Shown in pieces: positions 26,602 to 36,959 of a DNA stretch of 64,000 bases. The DNA lies in the NCBI GenBank assembly GCA_016490735.1, contig JAEMWC010001017.1:16001-80000 (forward strand), written 5' to 3'. The position numbers were made by a program, and so were the translations under genes. The notes under the pieces were generated by a model. That model worked only from the letters and a program-made list of their open reading frames with translations. It was not told where the DNA came from and did not search any database. Positions within the stretch are counted from its first letter, which is position 1. The number at the start of each line of letters is the position of its first letter. Source of the DNA: Pachyseris speciosa. Its lineage: Eukaryota > Cnidaria > Anthozoa > Scleractinia > Pachyseridae.

Positions 26602-29600
26602 TTTTTCCAATTAGCAGATATTTTTTAACAAATTACAGCTTAGGAGTAAATATGCAGTGATACTACAAACTCAAAGATTGACTATCTAACTTTTCTCTCA
26701 GTTCCGAAAATCAACGTTAACACGGTTAATTGAAATCTTTCGAGGGATTAAAACGCTTTATCTTCCCTGAATTTATTACAAGTAAAACTAGATAATGGTA
26801 GCTGACAGCAGTGTCCAGCTCTTATGCTTTTATAGGTCACTACTAGCTTCCTTTTAGCACCAAAGATGATGAAGCCAGCAATACCAATTTTTTCGTCATT
26901 ATTTTTGAAACACGGGCTCAGGGACATTGGCTGTAACAGTCACGCCGTTTGCTCCCTTCCGATTGGATGATAACAAACAATGCCCTTTCAAAACATCGTC
27001 CCGAGGGAAGGGGAAGTAAGGGCAAATAAACAGCAGCGATCTTTCTACCAACCAGCCTATTTATTTGCCCCTACTTCCCCTCCCTATTTCCCTCTACTAT
27101 ACGCTCAGGTAAACGTCTCGCGCAAAACTCTTGAAACCGCTAAAATTCGCCGTTTTCAGCTACCAGAACGACAATACACAACATTTCACGTAAAAAGACG
27201 TTTATTTTGATCTTATATGTGGATATAAACCGTAGCATATTACGAGAATATGAATCTTTTCGATATTCCCATACATTTCAACTAAACTCAAAATACCCAA
27301 CGGTCACACAGTTGTGTGGGCTCCCTGTGGTAAAGCGAGGTTGAGCGTGCTACTCAGATCAAAGAAAAATGTCCATTGTTGGCTTTCCGTGGTACCTTGA
27401 TGTCGATCTCTGCCCTTCCCTGCATCAAGGTACCACGGAAAGCGGTAAAAATCTCGAGCAAAAACTTATCTTTCAAATCGGCCCACGGTACCATGTTACC
27501 ACCAATAGCGTAGCTCCATATTCTGTATATTTAAATCCCCTGGGGGTGGGGGCGGGGGGGAAGGAGCGAGGAAAGAATGAAGGTGTAACTTGTTCCCATC
27601 ACCCTCCTCCCTCCATCCCTTAAAATTAATATTTGCAATGTTATGCTTGTAGCCAAGTGGCTATTAAAGTATGCGCAGAAAAAATATCGTAATGAAGCGT
27701 TAAACATTTTCAGAAAAATATAAAGCTAAATACAAGATTTTCATGTACCGGACTGAACATTTTTATTAAGTTAAACATTAAATCGATAGTTTCTCCTTAA
27801 TTTTTTTTCAATTTTATTTAAAGTAGTGTGTTGAATTAGATCAGGCTTTTCACAGTGAGTGACGTTTGCTTTCAGTTGCGGTTTTCGATAAGTTGTTTAT
27901 GTCAGACTTATGTCAACAGCTTACTCAACAAGAACGGAAGAAAAAAGAAGATATCAGCAGCCATTTCTTTCTTCCTCCAGTTACGATGACAGCGTTGTTT
28001 CTTTACGAAGAATGCGTTGCATTGTTTTGTTAGTAGCATATTATTCAGTGCTGTATTCAGTGATGGTTATTGTCACATATAATTAAAAACATCACGCCCT
28101 AAGTTCATGTTAGACTCGAACTTTGATCAGAGAGCACGATGTTCCATTTATTTCAACCTGTTGATATGATACTGGTAACCGTTTTGTGCGAGTGTGGATG
28201 TGAATAATAATAATAACTGCAAACTGAGTGGTGTTAAAAGGAAGCCGTTACCGCGGATTTGACTCGTAGTTGTTCGCAAGCCGGCTTAATTAAGGCCGCG
28301 ATTCCACAATGCGATTGACAGCTTGCAGCTATTGGAAAGATAAAACGATTTGCATTGATGTCGCCACTCCTCGGGAAAAGGAAAAATCAGAGAGGTACGT
28401 AAAACGTAGTTATATATAATACATGCACGTGACACTTACGTTGATAGTATTTTTGTGGACCATGCATTGTCCTTGAGATAAGCTACAAGTACACCAGTTC
28501 TAAGGAGAATTTGTATACTTATCCCATGGTAGATAACAAAATTTGTTAGCTGGAAAGTGCGATTGTGACTGACTCAAAACGGATACCCGACGGATTCATA
28601 AAATTGCCGAACAAGAGTTTTGGTTCAGTTCTTCTGAGTCTCTTCTGATAGCATTACTACACGGTGCGAAACACGTGTATTTCGAAGTCAAATAATTTTA
28701 AGTTAATTACATGGTGTTTATCTATTGTTATAATAAAGTTTCGATATAACGCGCGCTCTGATTGGTTAAAACAGCGTGTTTTATGACAGTACAGATGCAC
28801 GGCCAGCTACGCACTCCATCGACCCAAATGGAATTTCCGAAGTTTTCTGCCCTTGGTTTTTATTTTGACCCAGACTTCTTGTACGACGTAGAAAACGAGT
28901 ATGAAAACGAACGTTAGCCTTAATGGATTTGGAAGACGCTTCTGCCGGTAAAACCACAAATAACAGCATGAAAATCAAGAGTATTTTCAGAAATTGCTGA
29001 AAGTTGAAGTTGAAGTTAAAGTTGTCCGAAAGTAGTTCGTGCCAGCGTCTTTAAATGCTGCTCTGCGTTTTGGATTTTAGTGCTTTTGTCCTCAGTAAAT
29101 CAGGTTCAAACACAAAGGACCAAAGTCGCTCAAGGCTGCATAAAAGACTGATTTTTTTAATAATGTTTTTCAACGTCTTACTTATTTCATTTCATCGTCA
29201 CTTTTAGAATGTTAAGCAAAGTAATTTGCAACGAGTGAGTACTCTTTAATTTCTCCACAGAGAGAACGGAGATACATTCGTTTCAAGCTTAATTTAAAAA
29301 ATTAACCAATCATTTGATTACTATTTTTAACCTATGCATATATGCTTAGGAAATACCGTTTTTGCTTTTATGATTTATTTCTTGTTCAAAGTTTGTCAGA
29401 ACTGAAGTCATAATAATGTGTGAATAGCACCAACTGGTGTGTTGTACAATTATCACAGTCAGAAAACCGACTGCAAATCCCGAATTCCGAATTTGGGGTA
29501 GTGTCATTTGGAAACTGTCAGGGGCCTAGCGAGGTTTTTGAATAGTTGTAGGCCTGGAGGGCCCAGTTGCTCGAAGCATGGCTAGCGTTAACCGGGTTTA

Positions 29601-29800
29601 AATGCCATGACAAACTGTCGGTTTTAATACATCTTAACCAATGGTTAGCGCTAACCACGCTTTAAGCAACTCAGCCCTGTTTTCAACGTGAGAGTCGTTA
29701 TCACGCGAAGGCGTGTATCGAGCGCCGAAGCTGCGAGCTCCTATAGGGGGTTGGGGGGGGGGGGAGGGGTTCCTCGGGCATGCTTTCCCGGGAATTTTTT
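26602..29800. other. Gene-free flank of the Polinton, with dispersed repeat K
   Basis: Contains copy 1 of a dispersed repeat (about 27337-29000) whose other copy is at 57-64 kb. Near 29570-29680 there is an inverted-repeat stretch with GCTAGCGTTAACC / GGTTAGCGCTAAC words, then a G-run at 29749-29770. No gene was recognised. Confidence 0.55.
27337..29000. repeat. Dispersed repeat K, copy 1
   Basis: Blocks 27337-27560, 27780-27960, 28000-28620 and 28620-29000 match 63845-64000 (also 57186-57440), 61246-61430, 62215-61545 (inverted) and 62208-62590. No open frame is conserved between copies, so it is probably a non-autonomous element. Confidence 0.75.
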
Positions 29801-29806
29801 TTCCTC
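29801..29806. other. Target-site duplication, left
   Basis: TTCCTC directly before the left TIR. The identical hexamer follows the right TIR at 49450-49455. A 6-bp duplication is the standard for Polintons. Confidence 0.95.
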
Positions 29807-29974
29807 AGTAGTATAGTGTTTGGGGGTACCAGATCAAAAATTAATCAAATGGAATCACATACTGATTTAGGGGGGTGTTTTAGCAAAATGATCTCGTATT
29901 TTTGGCAATCTATAGTTTATTAAAAATGCGTGACTTTCTCGGAAAAATCACCAAGCGTGACATTCTCGGAAAAA
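29807..29974. repeat. Left terminal inverted repeat of the Polinton
   Basis: 168 bp, matching the right TIR except for one G in a G-run and one A/T difference. Its inner end holds a 27-bp near-duplicate (CGTGACTTTCTCGGAAAAA and CGTGACATTCTCGGAAAAA). Confidence 0.95.
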
Positions 29975-30032
29975 CAGGAAATGAGTCATGTGTTAGTAAC
30001 ATATAAAATAATATCTCATATAATAGTATAGA

Positions 30033-30533
30033 ATGATTTGTAATTCAGATATCCATATCAAATTGATATCAAATGGAGAATATCATTGTCCTTTTTGTGA
30101 TGAGAGAATAGCAGAACATAACGTTAAAAAAGAGGAACCGTGTTGTGATGAACAGAATGTGTTGAATGATAATGGAGCGATTATATGCGTAAGTTGTGGT
30201 TCAGTTCATGGTTACAATGTTGTGAAAGAATACATTGATTTTCATGACAATATGTATAAAATAAAGAGAAAGTCTGTATATCACCGGAAGTATCATATTG
30301 AAAATGTAATAAATAAAATATGTCGCAAGAATGGATTTCAAATTTCTGTAAAAGATAAGGGTAAAATATTTAAAATATTCGAAGAGATAGACAAAGTGCT
30401 TCCCTTGGTGAATAATAAACGTAAAAGAATGATTAGCACTAAATTTATGCTTAAGCAAATATTTTTAATGCTTGATCTTCCATTTGATGAAATAATAGTT
30501 ACTAGATCAAAAAAAGACGCTTGGATTTTATGA
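30033..30533 (+). CDS. Zinc-ribbon protein, VLTF3/TFIIB-like
   Basis: The 166-residue product has two Cys pairs near the N-terminus (CPFCDE at about 19-24 and CVSCGSVHGY at about 52-61), then a basic segment KRKSVYHRKYHIENVI (about 78-93) and a helical C-terminus. A zinc ribbon followed by YxRKxH-type residues resembles poxvirus VLTF3-like late transcription factors, which occur in several large DNA viruses and some Polinton relatives; TFIIB-type zinc ribbon is the alternative. It is the first gene after the left TIR and converges with the minus-strand genes. It would activate late genes in the nucleus. Upstream is TCATATAATAGTATAG. The frame is intact. Confidence 0.5.
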   Translation: MICNSDIHIKLISNGEYHCPFCDERIAEHNVKKEEPCCDEQNVLNDNGAIICVSCGSVHGYNVVKEYIDFHDNMYKIKRKSVYHRKYHIENVINKICRKNGFQISVKDKGKIFKIFEEIDKVLPLVNNKRKRMISTKFMLKQIFLMLDLPFDEIIVTRSKKDAWIL

Positions 30534-30586
30534 TCGATATTGGGTTGAAATTTTATTGTTAAGATTTGATGTGATTATTGGTATTA

Positions 30587-30907
30587 TTAGACAGTGAATT
30601 TTTCATCATATTTTAGTAAGTACTTATCAATAACAGGACTGTTGTCAGTCACATAATCATCAATGTTCTTCATTGTGTTATGGATGCTGGACTCATTGAA
30701 ATTACCACTTCTCATTGTGTCTTTTATGGTATTGAGTAGATGTTGATAGCTTTGATAAGCATATGTGCAATTTTGGATTTTGAGATCGAGGTTTTTATGC
30801 TTCATCCACCCTTGTATCAAAAGTGCTGCTGTACTGATGGCTACCAAACTAACACCACCAGTTGCTATATAGACAATATAGACAATGAGTTCCCCAGTAA
30901 TTTCCAT
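30587..30907 (-). CDS. Small membrane protein of the Polinton
   Basis: 106 residues with one clear transmembrane segment near the N-terminus (LIVYIVYIATGGVSLVAIST, about 7-26) followed by a polar, helical tail. Its start lies within the last codons of the upstream 64-residue frame, so the two are translated from overlapping frames. No family was recognised. A virion membrane or membrane-penetration role is conceivable but is only inferred from position among virion genes. Confidence 0.55.
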   Translation of the reverse strand: MEITGELIVYIVYIATGGVSLVAISTAALLIQGWMKHKNLDLKIQNCTYAYQSYQHLLNTIKDTMRSGNFNESSIHNTMKNIDDYVTDNSPVIDKYLLKYDEKFTV

Positions 30908-31059
30908 TTTTTGAACTGTTTCACCGCCTGTTTATGAGCCCAACACTTTCTGTGATATGTGTGGTAATAGGCTTTTACTTCATTTACCTGATCTTCTGTT
31001 AATTCACCTGAAATATGGTTCCAGCTGAATATACTTTTTCTCTCTTTCATATATATCAT
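30865..31059 (-). CDS. Small basic protein of the Polinton
   Basis: 64 residues, rich in Lys, His and aromatic residues (YYHTYHRKCWAHKQAVKQF). The ATG immediately follows the stop of the upstream gene (TAAATG), and the end overlaps the next gene by 43 bases. This close packing argues for a real gene rather than a random frame. Function unknown. Confidence 0.45.
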   Translation of the reverse strand: MIYMKERKSIFSWNHISGELTEDQVNEVKAYYHTYHRKCWAHKQAVKQFKKWKLLGNSLSILSI

Positions 31060-31482
31060 TTATACAATAATTCTATTAAAAATGCAATAAAGAATCCCAG
31101 ATATTTGGCCAGATAATGGAGATCTTTTTCTTCGCTTTGATGTAAATAAACAAGGTATTGCATAACAATGTCCACGGTCTAATGAACAAGCATTATAGAA
31201 TCTTCCATATGCATCATGAAGTATACCATGTGTTTGTAATGTATCAATCCAACCAAGTGTATGTTCCAAGAAATGTGTCAAGCATCCACTACCAGGCCCA
31301 ATAAGTCCAATATCCTTGTGAGTATATAAAATACAGTTGATTGGGATAAATGTATTGAAATGCTTGTGATACAGATATTGGTAAACCAAAGCTGATTTCA
31401 AAATTGAGTCATCAATATTATGATGTTGTTGTTTTGTTTCTTTAAAAAAGAATTTGATATATTTAATTGCTTCTTTTATCAT
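31060..31482 (-). CDS. Protein with phospholipase A2-like GPGSG...HDAY motif
   Basis: 140 residues. The sequence has IGLIGPGSGC (about 57-66) and, 27 residues later, LHDAYGRFYN (about 88-97), the order of the glycine-rich calcium loop and His-Asp catalytic pair in phospholipases A2. A Cys-containing stretch (CSLDRGHCYAIPC) follows. The spacing is longer than in classic viral phospholipase domains, so the assignment is tentative. The start codon overlaps the stop of the upstream collagen-like pseudogene (ATGA), and the stop abuts the next ATG. If real, it would be a second lipid-active protein besides that at 41784. Alternative: a structural protein with a fortuitous motif. Confidence 0.45.
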   Translation of the reverse strand: MIKEAIKYIKFFFKETKQQHHNIDDSILKSALVYQYLYHKHFNTFIPINCILYTHKDIGLIGPGSGCLTHFLEHTLGWIDTLQTHGILHDAYGRFYNACSLDRGHCYAIPCLFTSKRRKRSPLSGQISGILYCIFNRIIV

Positions 31483-32626
31483 ATACTATATCGTTGTATT
31501 AAAATTTGATGATGGTCTAAAATTGTTTTATCATCTAATATGAAATCAAGATAGACACAAAAGAAAGCAATGGAGCCATCTAAAGGTGCAATGGAGTTTG
31601 GATTCAAATCACCAAAAGTCATTTGTATGCTGCCAGTTCTATTAGCTGCTGTAAAACTTCCAATATGTTTTTTGTTCCAATAGATTTTACTTTTGTTTGT
31701 ATTAGGAGAAGATAAATTGTCCCAGTGAACAGATAAACAGTGCCAAACATTAATTTGGCCTAAATCATTTACTGAATAATCTGCTATTTTTCTGAAACTT
31801 TGTATTGATGCTTCTGGACCAAAATATACACAATTTGATTGATCAACACCACTTATAACTCAATTTGAACCATTGTAATAACTTACAAACTTATCATAAC
31901 CTCCATTATCATGACCAAAAAGCCCATTTTTCCATGGATTTCCACCAGTATTTGAATTTAATTTGTAAACAATGAAAATATTAACAGCATTATTATTTAA
32001 ATTGAGTTGACTTATCATTCTATGTGATCCATCAAACTTTAAAAAATAACGTCCATTAAGTTTCTCAGCCTTGGTACAAATAGTGGGTCTTAAGTTTAAA
32101 GTTGATTGTGTTGCATTATTTTCTTCATTAGAGAGATCGTATAATGTTTCAACTTTTCTGTTTCGTTCATATCTACAAAATTATTATTCGCTCTGTCGAT
32201 TTGATATACACATTTTGAGTACAATCTAATAAATTCAGAAACCCACAGATCCAAAAAACTATCTCTAACAATATCAGAAACTTGTGATTTGACAACAACA
32301 TGATTGTCATCATTGCCAGATTTTACATTAGTCAAAAGCTTGTTTCCAAGATCATAGTTTCCATCTTGTGTTAATGTAAATCCATCACCTTTATCACCTT
32401 TGGGGCCAACAGAACCTGAAACACCTTGTGGACCCTGTGGGCCTTGTGGGCCAACTGGACCTTGTGGTCAATGCGGACTTTGTGGACCCTGCGGACCAAC
32501 TGGACCTTGCGGACCTTGTGGACCAATTTGACCAATATCACCTTTATCACCTCTATCACCATTATCACCTTTTGGACCTCTTTCACCAGTGCTATCTGAG
32601 GTTGGTAAATCATTAAATAATCCCAT
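31479..32626 (-). pseudogene. Collagen-like fibre protein with lectin-like C-terminal domain, broken
   Basis: It starts MGLFNDLPT at 32626, as does the locus at 36272, followed by about 20 collagen-type Gly-X-Y triplets (GPKGDNGDRGDKGD). Then come a [11 protein letters not shown] segment and a long C-terminal region whose residues (LKFDGSHRMI, FIVYKLN, GLFGHDNGGYDK, NPNSIAPLDGSIAFF) suggest a beta-sandwich of the laminin-G/concanavalin class. An in-frame TGA interrupts the collagen part (32468-32470), the frame changes near 32170-32180, and a second TGA lies at 31860-31862. Trimeric collagen stalk plus lectin-like head fits a receptor-binding spike. The broken state makes it non-functional in this copy. 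Confidence 0.7.
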
Positions 32627-32642
32627 ATAATATTATTTTAGA

Positions 32643-34516
32643 TTAATTCATAATTACTTCAAGAGTGAATGTTGTATCAAATGCTCTACTATTGGGATGT
32701 GAATAGTCAATTATAAAATAGCCTCTCGATAATGATTTGTTGATGTTGACCGTTGTGATGTTTCTATTTAAAGAAGATTGTCTGTGTTCATAAATAGTTG
32801 CTGGTAATGGCAAAGGCCCACCACCTTCAGCTTTTGTCTTGAAATAAAATATTCCGGGCTTGTTCTTTGTATGATATACATTTTCTTAATATAAAAGTTA
32901 TTGTTATGAATAACTAAAAAATCAGAGCCATTTATCAATACAGGCTTTAAAACATTCTTATTATGTCCTTGTTTGGCTTTGACAGAGCAATTTAAATATT
33001 GTATTTGACCGATTATTCCATTCCCATTCAAATTTAGATCACCTCCTAATTTCGGTCTGTAAAGAGCAAATCCACCCAAATCGAAAGCTGTTTCCATAGT
33101 TACACCTGTAACGCTTGAACGAAATAGATTCAAACTATTATTATGAATTCTATAGCCATTCAGATTTAAATCACCACCAAGTTTAGCCTCTTTTATTAAA
33201 TAGCTGTTCATATTAATATTATTCAGCATTGTCAATTCGCCATTGTCTCCACCAAACAACCAATTTTCATTTTCTTTCACATCAAAAACAATCAAATCTA
33301 AATCAGTTTGTAATTGTATTTTTTCATTTACGATTTTATAAGCCTCTGTGAAGTCGTAAACACTTGATGGAACGTCTCCAGCTTCAAAATCAATACCATA
33401 TGCAACACAATGAACTTTGTACTTATTTGGATAAGTTGGGTTAGCATTAATATGTATTGTACAATATAAATATTCAGGTGGTGAACTTACTGAAGGTTTT
33501 TCAATCCATAATAAATATCTCGAATGATCTTCATTTCTGTTGTCAAATTTTCTCCCTACAGTTTTATGAATTGTAATTCCACCATTTGCATTGAATGTTA
33601 CACTACTAAGACTCATTCCTTCATAATCAGGAAATAGCCATTCAAGAATGAAAGTGTATTTTCCATCTTTTATTGTATACATATTAAAACCAATTCTAGC
33701 TCTGTAAATATGATTAGCTTCTTTATTCAAGTCTATATCAATGACCTTTTTTGAAATCAAATGTGGTGAACGAGGTAAATTGACATATCCATTAACTGTC
33801 AAGCCATATTCAGTACTAACTTCATCGATATCATTCATCAAATATTTGAAAGCATTCTTTGGATGAGAAGCAGATGAAATATGACTTTTTTCTAATTGAT
33901 CTAAATTTACGGCATCAGTTTTATTTGTTCCTTCTTTTAAGTCAATGATTTTATGCCCTCCAAGTTTTAAGTCTGCAGCCATCGCATTTGTTCCATTCAA
34001 TAATAAAGTGTTTGCTCTGATGGTTTGTGAAGCTCGATTTAAAACTCTAAAGTTCACTGCATCAGTTTCATTCACCACGTCCGCTAAATTCGTCACTCTA
34101 TTTCCACCCATCGACAAATTTCCATACATCGCAGTCGAACCGTCTCGTCGAAGAAAATACTCGTCGGCATACCTTTTTGTCGCCGCATCGTCTGCGTTGA
34201 CAGGTGGAGCAAGATCAGTAATGGCATTGTTGTTCATATTTAGATTTTGTTGTGCAATCGTATCGAGTTTGGTTTGCAACCTCTGGTCCACATAACTTTT
34301 GTTTACAGCGTCTTGTGGGTTTGAGGGGTTATCCTGCAGGTTGAGGATTTTGTTTAATTTCATGTCAACATTACTACCAAACGCAACATGACCGTTTTCA
34401 ATTTCATAAGCTGGGTCATGGACAAAGTAAGACAAGTTGGTATGAAAGCCATAAGCTCCATAAACAATGATATGTGTTTTGGTGTTAGACGCAGGAGCAG
34501 TGCTGGAAAGTTCCAC
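32643..34516 (-). pseudogene. Fibre locus, third segment (repeat-rich, frameshifted C-terminus)
   Basis: A 582-codon frame opens at a GTG (34514-34516), not an ATG, and carries phage-tail-fibre-like modules of the type GGNxxTNLxxxxxxxDAVNxxxxD at about residues 52-75, 93-116, 135-156, 184-207 and later KLGGDLNLNG twice. Two beta-rich domains separate the module groups. Near 32880 the protein-like reading passes to another frame, which runs on to a stop at 32643-32645, so the annotated C-terminus of the 582-codon frame is a shadow. The upstream neighbour overlaps by 157 bases. It is probably one part of a long trimeric fibre. Confidence 0.6.
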
Positions 34517-35595
34517 CTGTATTGCCGCTTGCCCACCACTGGTTTTTCGATTCGGAAAAGCTTCTTCATATAACCATCAACGTGTGGAGTTTGGGGAAAA
34601 GGTTTTTGAAATGGCTGTCCCGCATCTCGTATATTTACAGTTGGAATGAATAAATCAATTGTTGCATTTTGAGGGTTGGAGGGTGAGAAAAACTCAGTAA
34701 CAAATGTATACTGTCCATTTCTTAAAGATGTCACATTAAAACGAATTTTGGATGTAAAGTTGCCTCTTCGTTTGATGAAAAAAGACAATGACGACTTGTT
34801 TATGTGGTATGGTGATTTGTCAAAATTCTCAATTTGAAGGTTTTCCACACCACTGACTGCAGAAGACTTGGATATGTCTTTTAACAGAAAAGCGAATGGG
34901 TTGCGTTGAGTACCAGATGCTGAAAGAACAAGGTCATCAACATACTTTTTGTTGGCAGAATCTTTATCAGAGTTTGGAGATCCAACATTTGTTATTTTAT
35001 TGTCACCCATGTCAAGATCACCAGTCATTACAACACTTCCATCTTTTTTAAGAAATGGAGAAACATCAATGCCAGCAATACCAGCAATTTCAGTATCAAC
35101 ATACCCCTTTGTGGCTGTATCATCGTTTGCAGTTGGTGTTGATACATTAGTCAATTTGTTACCTCCAAGATTCAAATCAGAAGTCATCGCAACACTTCCA
35201 TTTAGTTTCAAAAAATTATTGTTCACATAGTTTCTATTTACAGCTGAATAACCGAATCTTGGGTTATCTGGTATGCCAAATAGATCATTTCTATTCATGC
35301 TGACAGGTGCATAAATTACACCACCAGTGTTTTTATTAAGGAAATCAGCTGTTTTATTATCAACGTAAGATTTGTTTACAGCGTCTTGTGGGTTTGAGGG
35401 GTTATCCTGCAGGTTGATGATTTTGTTTAATTTCATGTCAATTTTACCATCGAATGCAACATTACCATTTTCAATTTCAAAAACAGGATCGTGAATATGT
35501 GATAAAATGATATTTGAAAATCCGTAAACACCATAAACTATAACATAATGTTTTTTATTATTTTGTAAATATGGTGAAATCAACAATAACTCCAT
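34360..35595 (-). pseudogene. Fibre locus, second segment
   Basis: A 411-codon frame starting ATG at 35595. It has the same HYVIVYGVYGF...EIENGNVAF opening as the 34516 segment, then modules KLNKIINLQDNPSNPQDAVN, NLGGNKLTNVSTP...ATKGYVD and DMGDNKITNVGSPNSD, then a beta-rich domain ending IEKPVVGKRQYRW. Downstream of that residue the frame is a shadow, and the protein-like reading moves to the frame of the next segment. The same change happens at the equivalent place between the first and second segments. Role: receptor-binding fibre, by analogy with module type. Confidence 0.6.
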
Positions 35596-36272
35596 TGATG
35601 TTGACCATTACTTGTTTTTTCAAGGAAGAATATTCTTTTGAGATAAGCCTCTACAATATGAGTCTCTGGAAATGCTCTTTTTATCGAATCTTTTCTTTCA
35701 ACTAAATTGGATGACAAAGCATCATCATCAACTGTTGCATTATTTGGATTACCGTTTGTATAAAACTCAACAGCAAAAGTGTATCTTGAAACTTCCAATT
35801 GTGACAAATCAAAACGAAGAACAGTTGTCTGGCTAGCAGTAGGAATAACAAAAGACAAGGCTTTTTTATTTATTAAGTAAGGGCTTTTATTAAAATCTTC
35901 CAATTTGAGATCATTTGCATTTCTAATAATAGTTGTTTTTGATATATCTTCAAGAAGAAATTTAAATGGATTAACACGTGTTCCTTCAATTGATAAAACA
36001 GCATCGTTGACGTATCTCATATTAACAGCATCTTTGTTTGAATTTGGTTCTCCAACATTAGTCAAGCGTTTATTTTCAAGATCATAGTTACCATCTTGTG
36101 TTAATTTGAATCCATAACCCTTATCACCTTTATCACCTTTTGGACCAGCAGGACCTCTATCACCTTTATCACCTTTTAGACCTTGTGGACCAGCAGGACC
36201 TCTATCACCTTTTGGACCTATTTCACCAGTTCCTATATTGTCTGGAGTTGGTAAATCATTAAATAATCCCAT
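35580..36272 (-). CDS. Fibre locus, first segment (collagen-like N-terminus)
   Basis: 230 residues. MGLFNDLPTPDN leads into 12 Gly-X-Y triplets (GPKGDRGPAGPQGLKGDKGD, about 19-55), then one tail-fibre-like module (YDLENKRLTNVGEPNSNKDA) and a beta-rich domain. It ends EKTSNGQHQWSYC, and its last 16 bases overlap the start of the second segment in a different frame. The upstream sequence is TATCTAATCTAATATTATATG, and the TAA stop of the ATPase gene lies inside it. It is either a separate short fibre or the beginning of a long fibre polypeptide. Confidence 0.6.
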   Translation of the reverse strand: MGLFNDLPTPDNIGTGEIGPKGDRGPAGPQGLKGDKGDRGPAGPKGDKGDKGYGFKLTQDGNYDLENKRLTNVGEPNSNKDAVNMRYVNDAVLSIEGTRVNPFKFLLEDISKTTIIRNANDLKLEDFNKSPYLINKKALSFVIPTASQTTVLRFDLSQLEVSRYTFAVEFYTNGNPNNATVDDDALSSNLVERKDSIKRAFPETHIVEAYLKRIFFLEKTSNGQHQWSYC

Positions 36273-36283
36273 ATAATATTAGA

Positions 36284-36924
36284 TTAGATAACACCGTAAA
36301 AATTTCTCTTCACTGTTTTCATTGGTTTGTCAACATAACAGAAGGAATACGGTTTTTTGGTTGCTTCAATATACTTCTGCTTATCGATTGCTAGTTCTTG
36401 GGAGATACAGTTTCTCTCTCTTGTGGATGGGAAATCATAAAGACAGAAATGGCTACAATTAAGCCTAACAGATTTTGGGCAACCGTAAAATGACTGTGTT
36501 AGGTACAGCACTGAACAATTTTTATGGCGACCTTGAATGAAATAGCTTATGATTTGATCTTGTTTTTTATCAGTCACGAAATCATCAAATACAACCAGTC
36601 GCTGTAAATCAGTGTCTTTGATTTGTTCAACAGGAAGTATTTCATCTTGACTGCATACTAAAACAGGGTAACCAACCTCTTTGCTTATTCCATCCATCAC
36701 TTGCTGTAAATATTTATATTTGTCTTGATCCAAGTTTTTGGCGTATAGATGTATTTGATCATAATAGACAAAGGTTCCATAATCAGATGCAAGAACAAGG
36801 TTGTCTTTCCAGATCCAGAATTTCCAGCCAATAACATTCTGAATGTATCTTTTGGCATATACGGATACAACTGTCTGAATGAATTATTTGAATTCTGAAC
36901 GATATCATAATTTGGAATTTCCAT
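36284..36924 (-). pseudogene. ATP: FtsK/HerA-type genome-packaging ATPase, frameshifted
   Basis: The N-terminal frame (36924 downward) has Walker A LLAGNSGSGKTT at about residues 31-42. The C-terminal frame (36733-36284) has Walker B RLVVFDDFV, then SVLYLTQSFYG (sensor-like TQ) and a FPSTRERN stretch that may hold the arginine finger. The two lie in different frames; protein-like reading changes frame around 36760-36780. Total length of about 210 residues is usual for Polinton ATPases. The enzyme packages genome into the capsid. It is divergently transcribed from the coiled-coil gene at 36960 with a short 35-bp intergenic region. Confidence 0.85.
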
Positions 36925-36959
36925 ATGTAATAGTTTAGATTAGTCTAACACAATTGTAT
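36925..36959. promoter_or_regulatory. Divergent promoter region of the Polinton
   Basis: Between the ATPase start and the coiled-coil gene lie TAATCTAAACTATTACATATG (minus) and TAGTCTAACACAATTGTATA (plus). Both strands have TCTAA(A/C) 14-19 bases before ATG. See the finding on TCTA boxes. Confidence 0.5.

Noticed and set aside
32371..32613. 80-codon Lys/Val-rich minus frame
   Set aside because: It is an out-of-frame reading of the collagen-like Gly-X-Y repeat of the pseudogene that starts at 32626.
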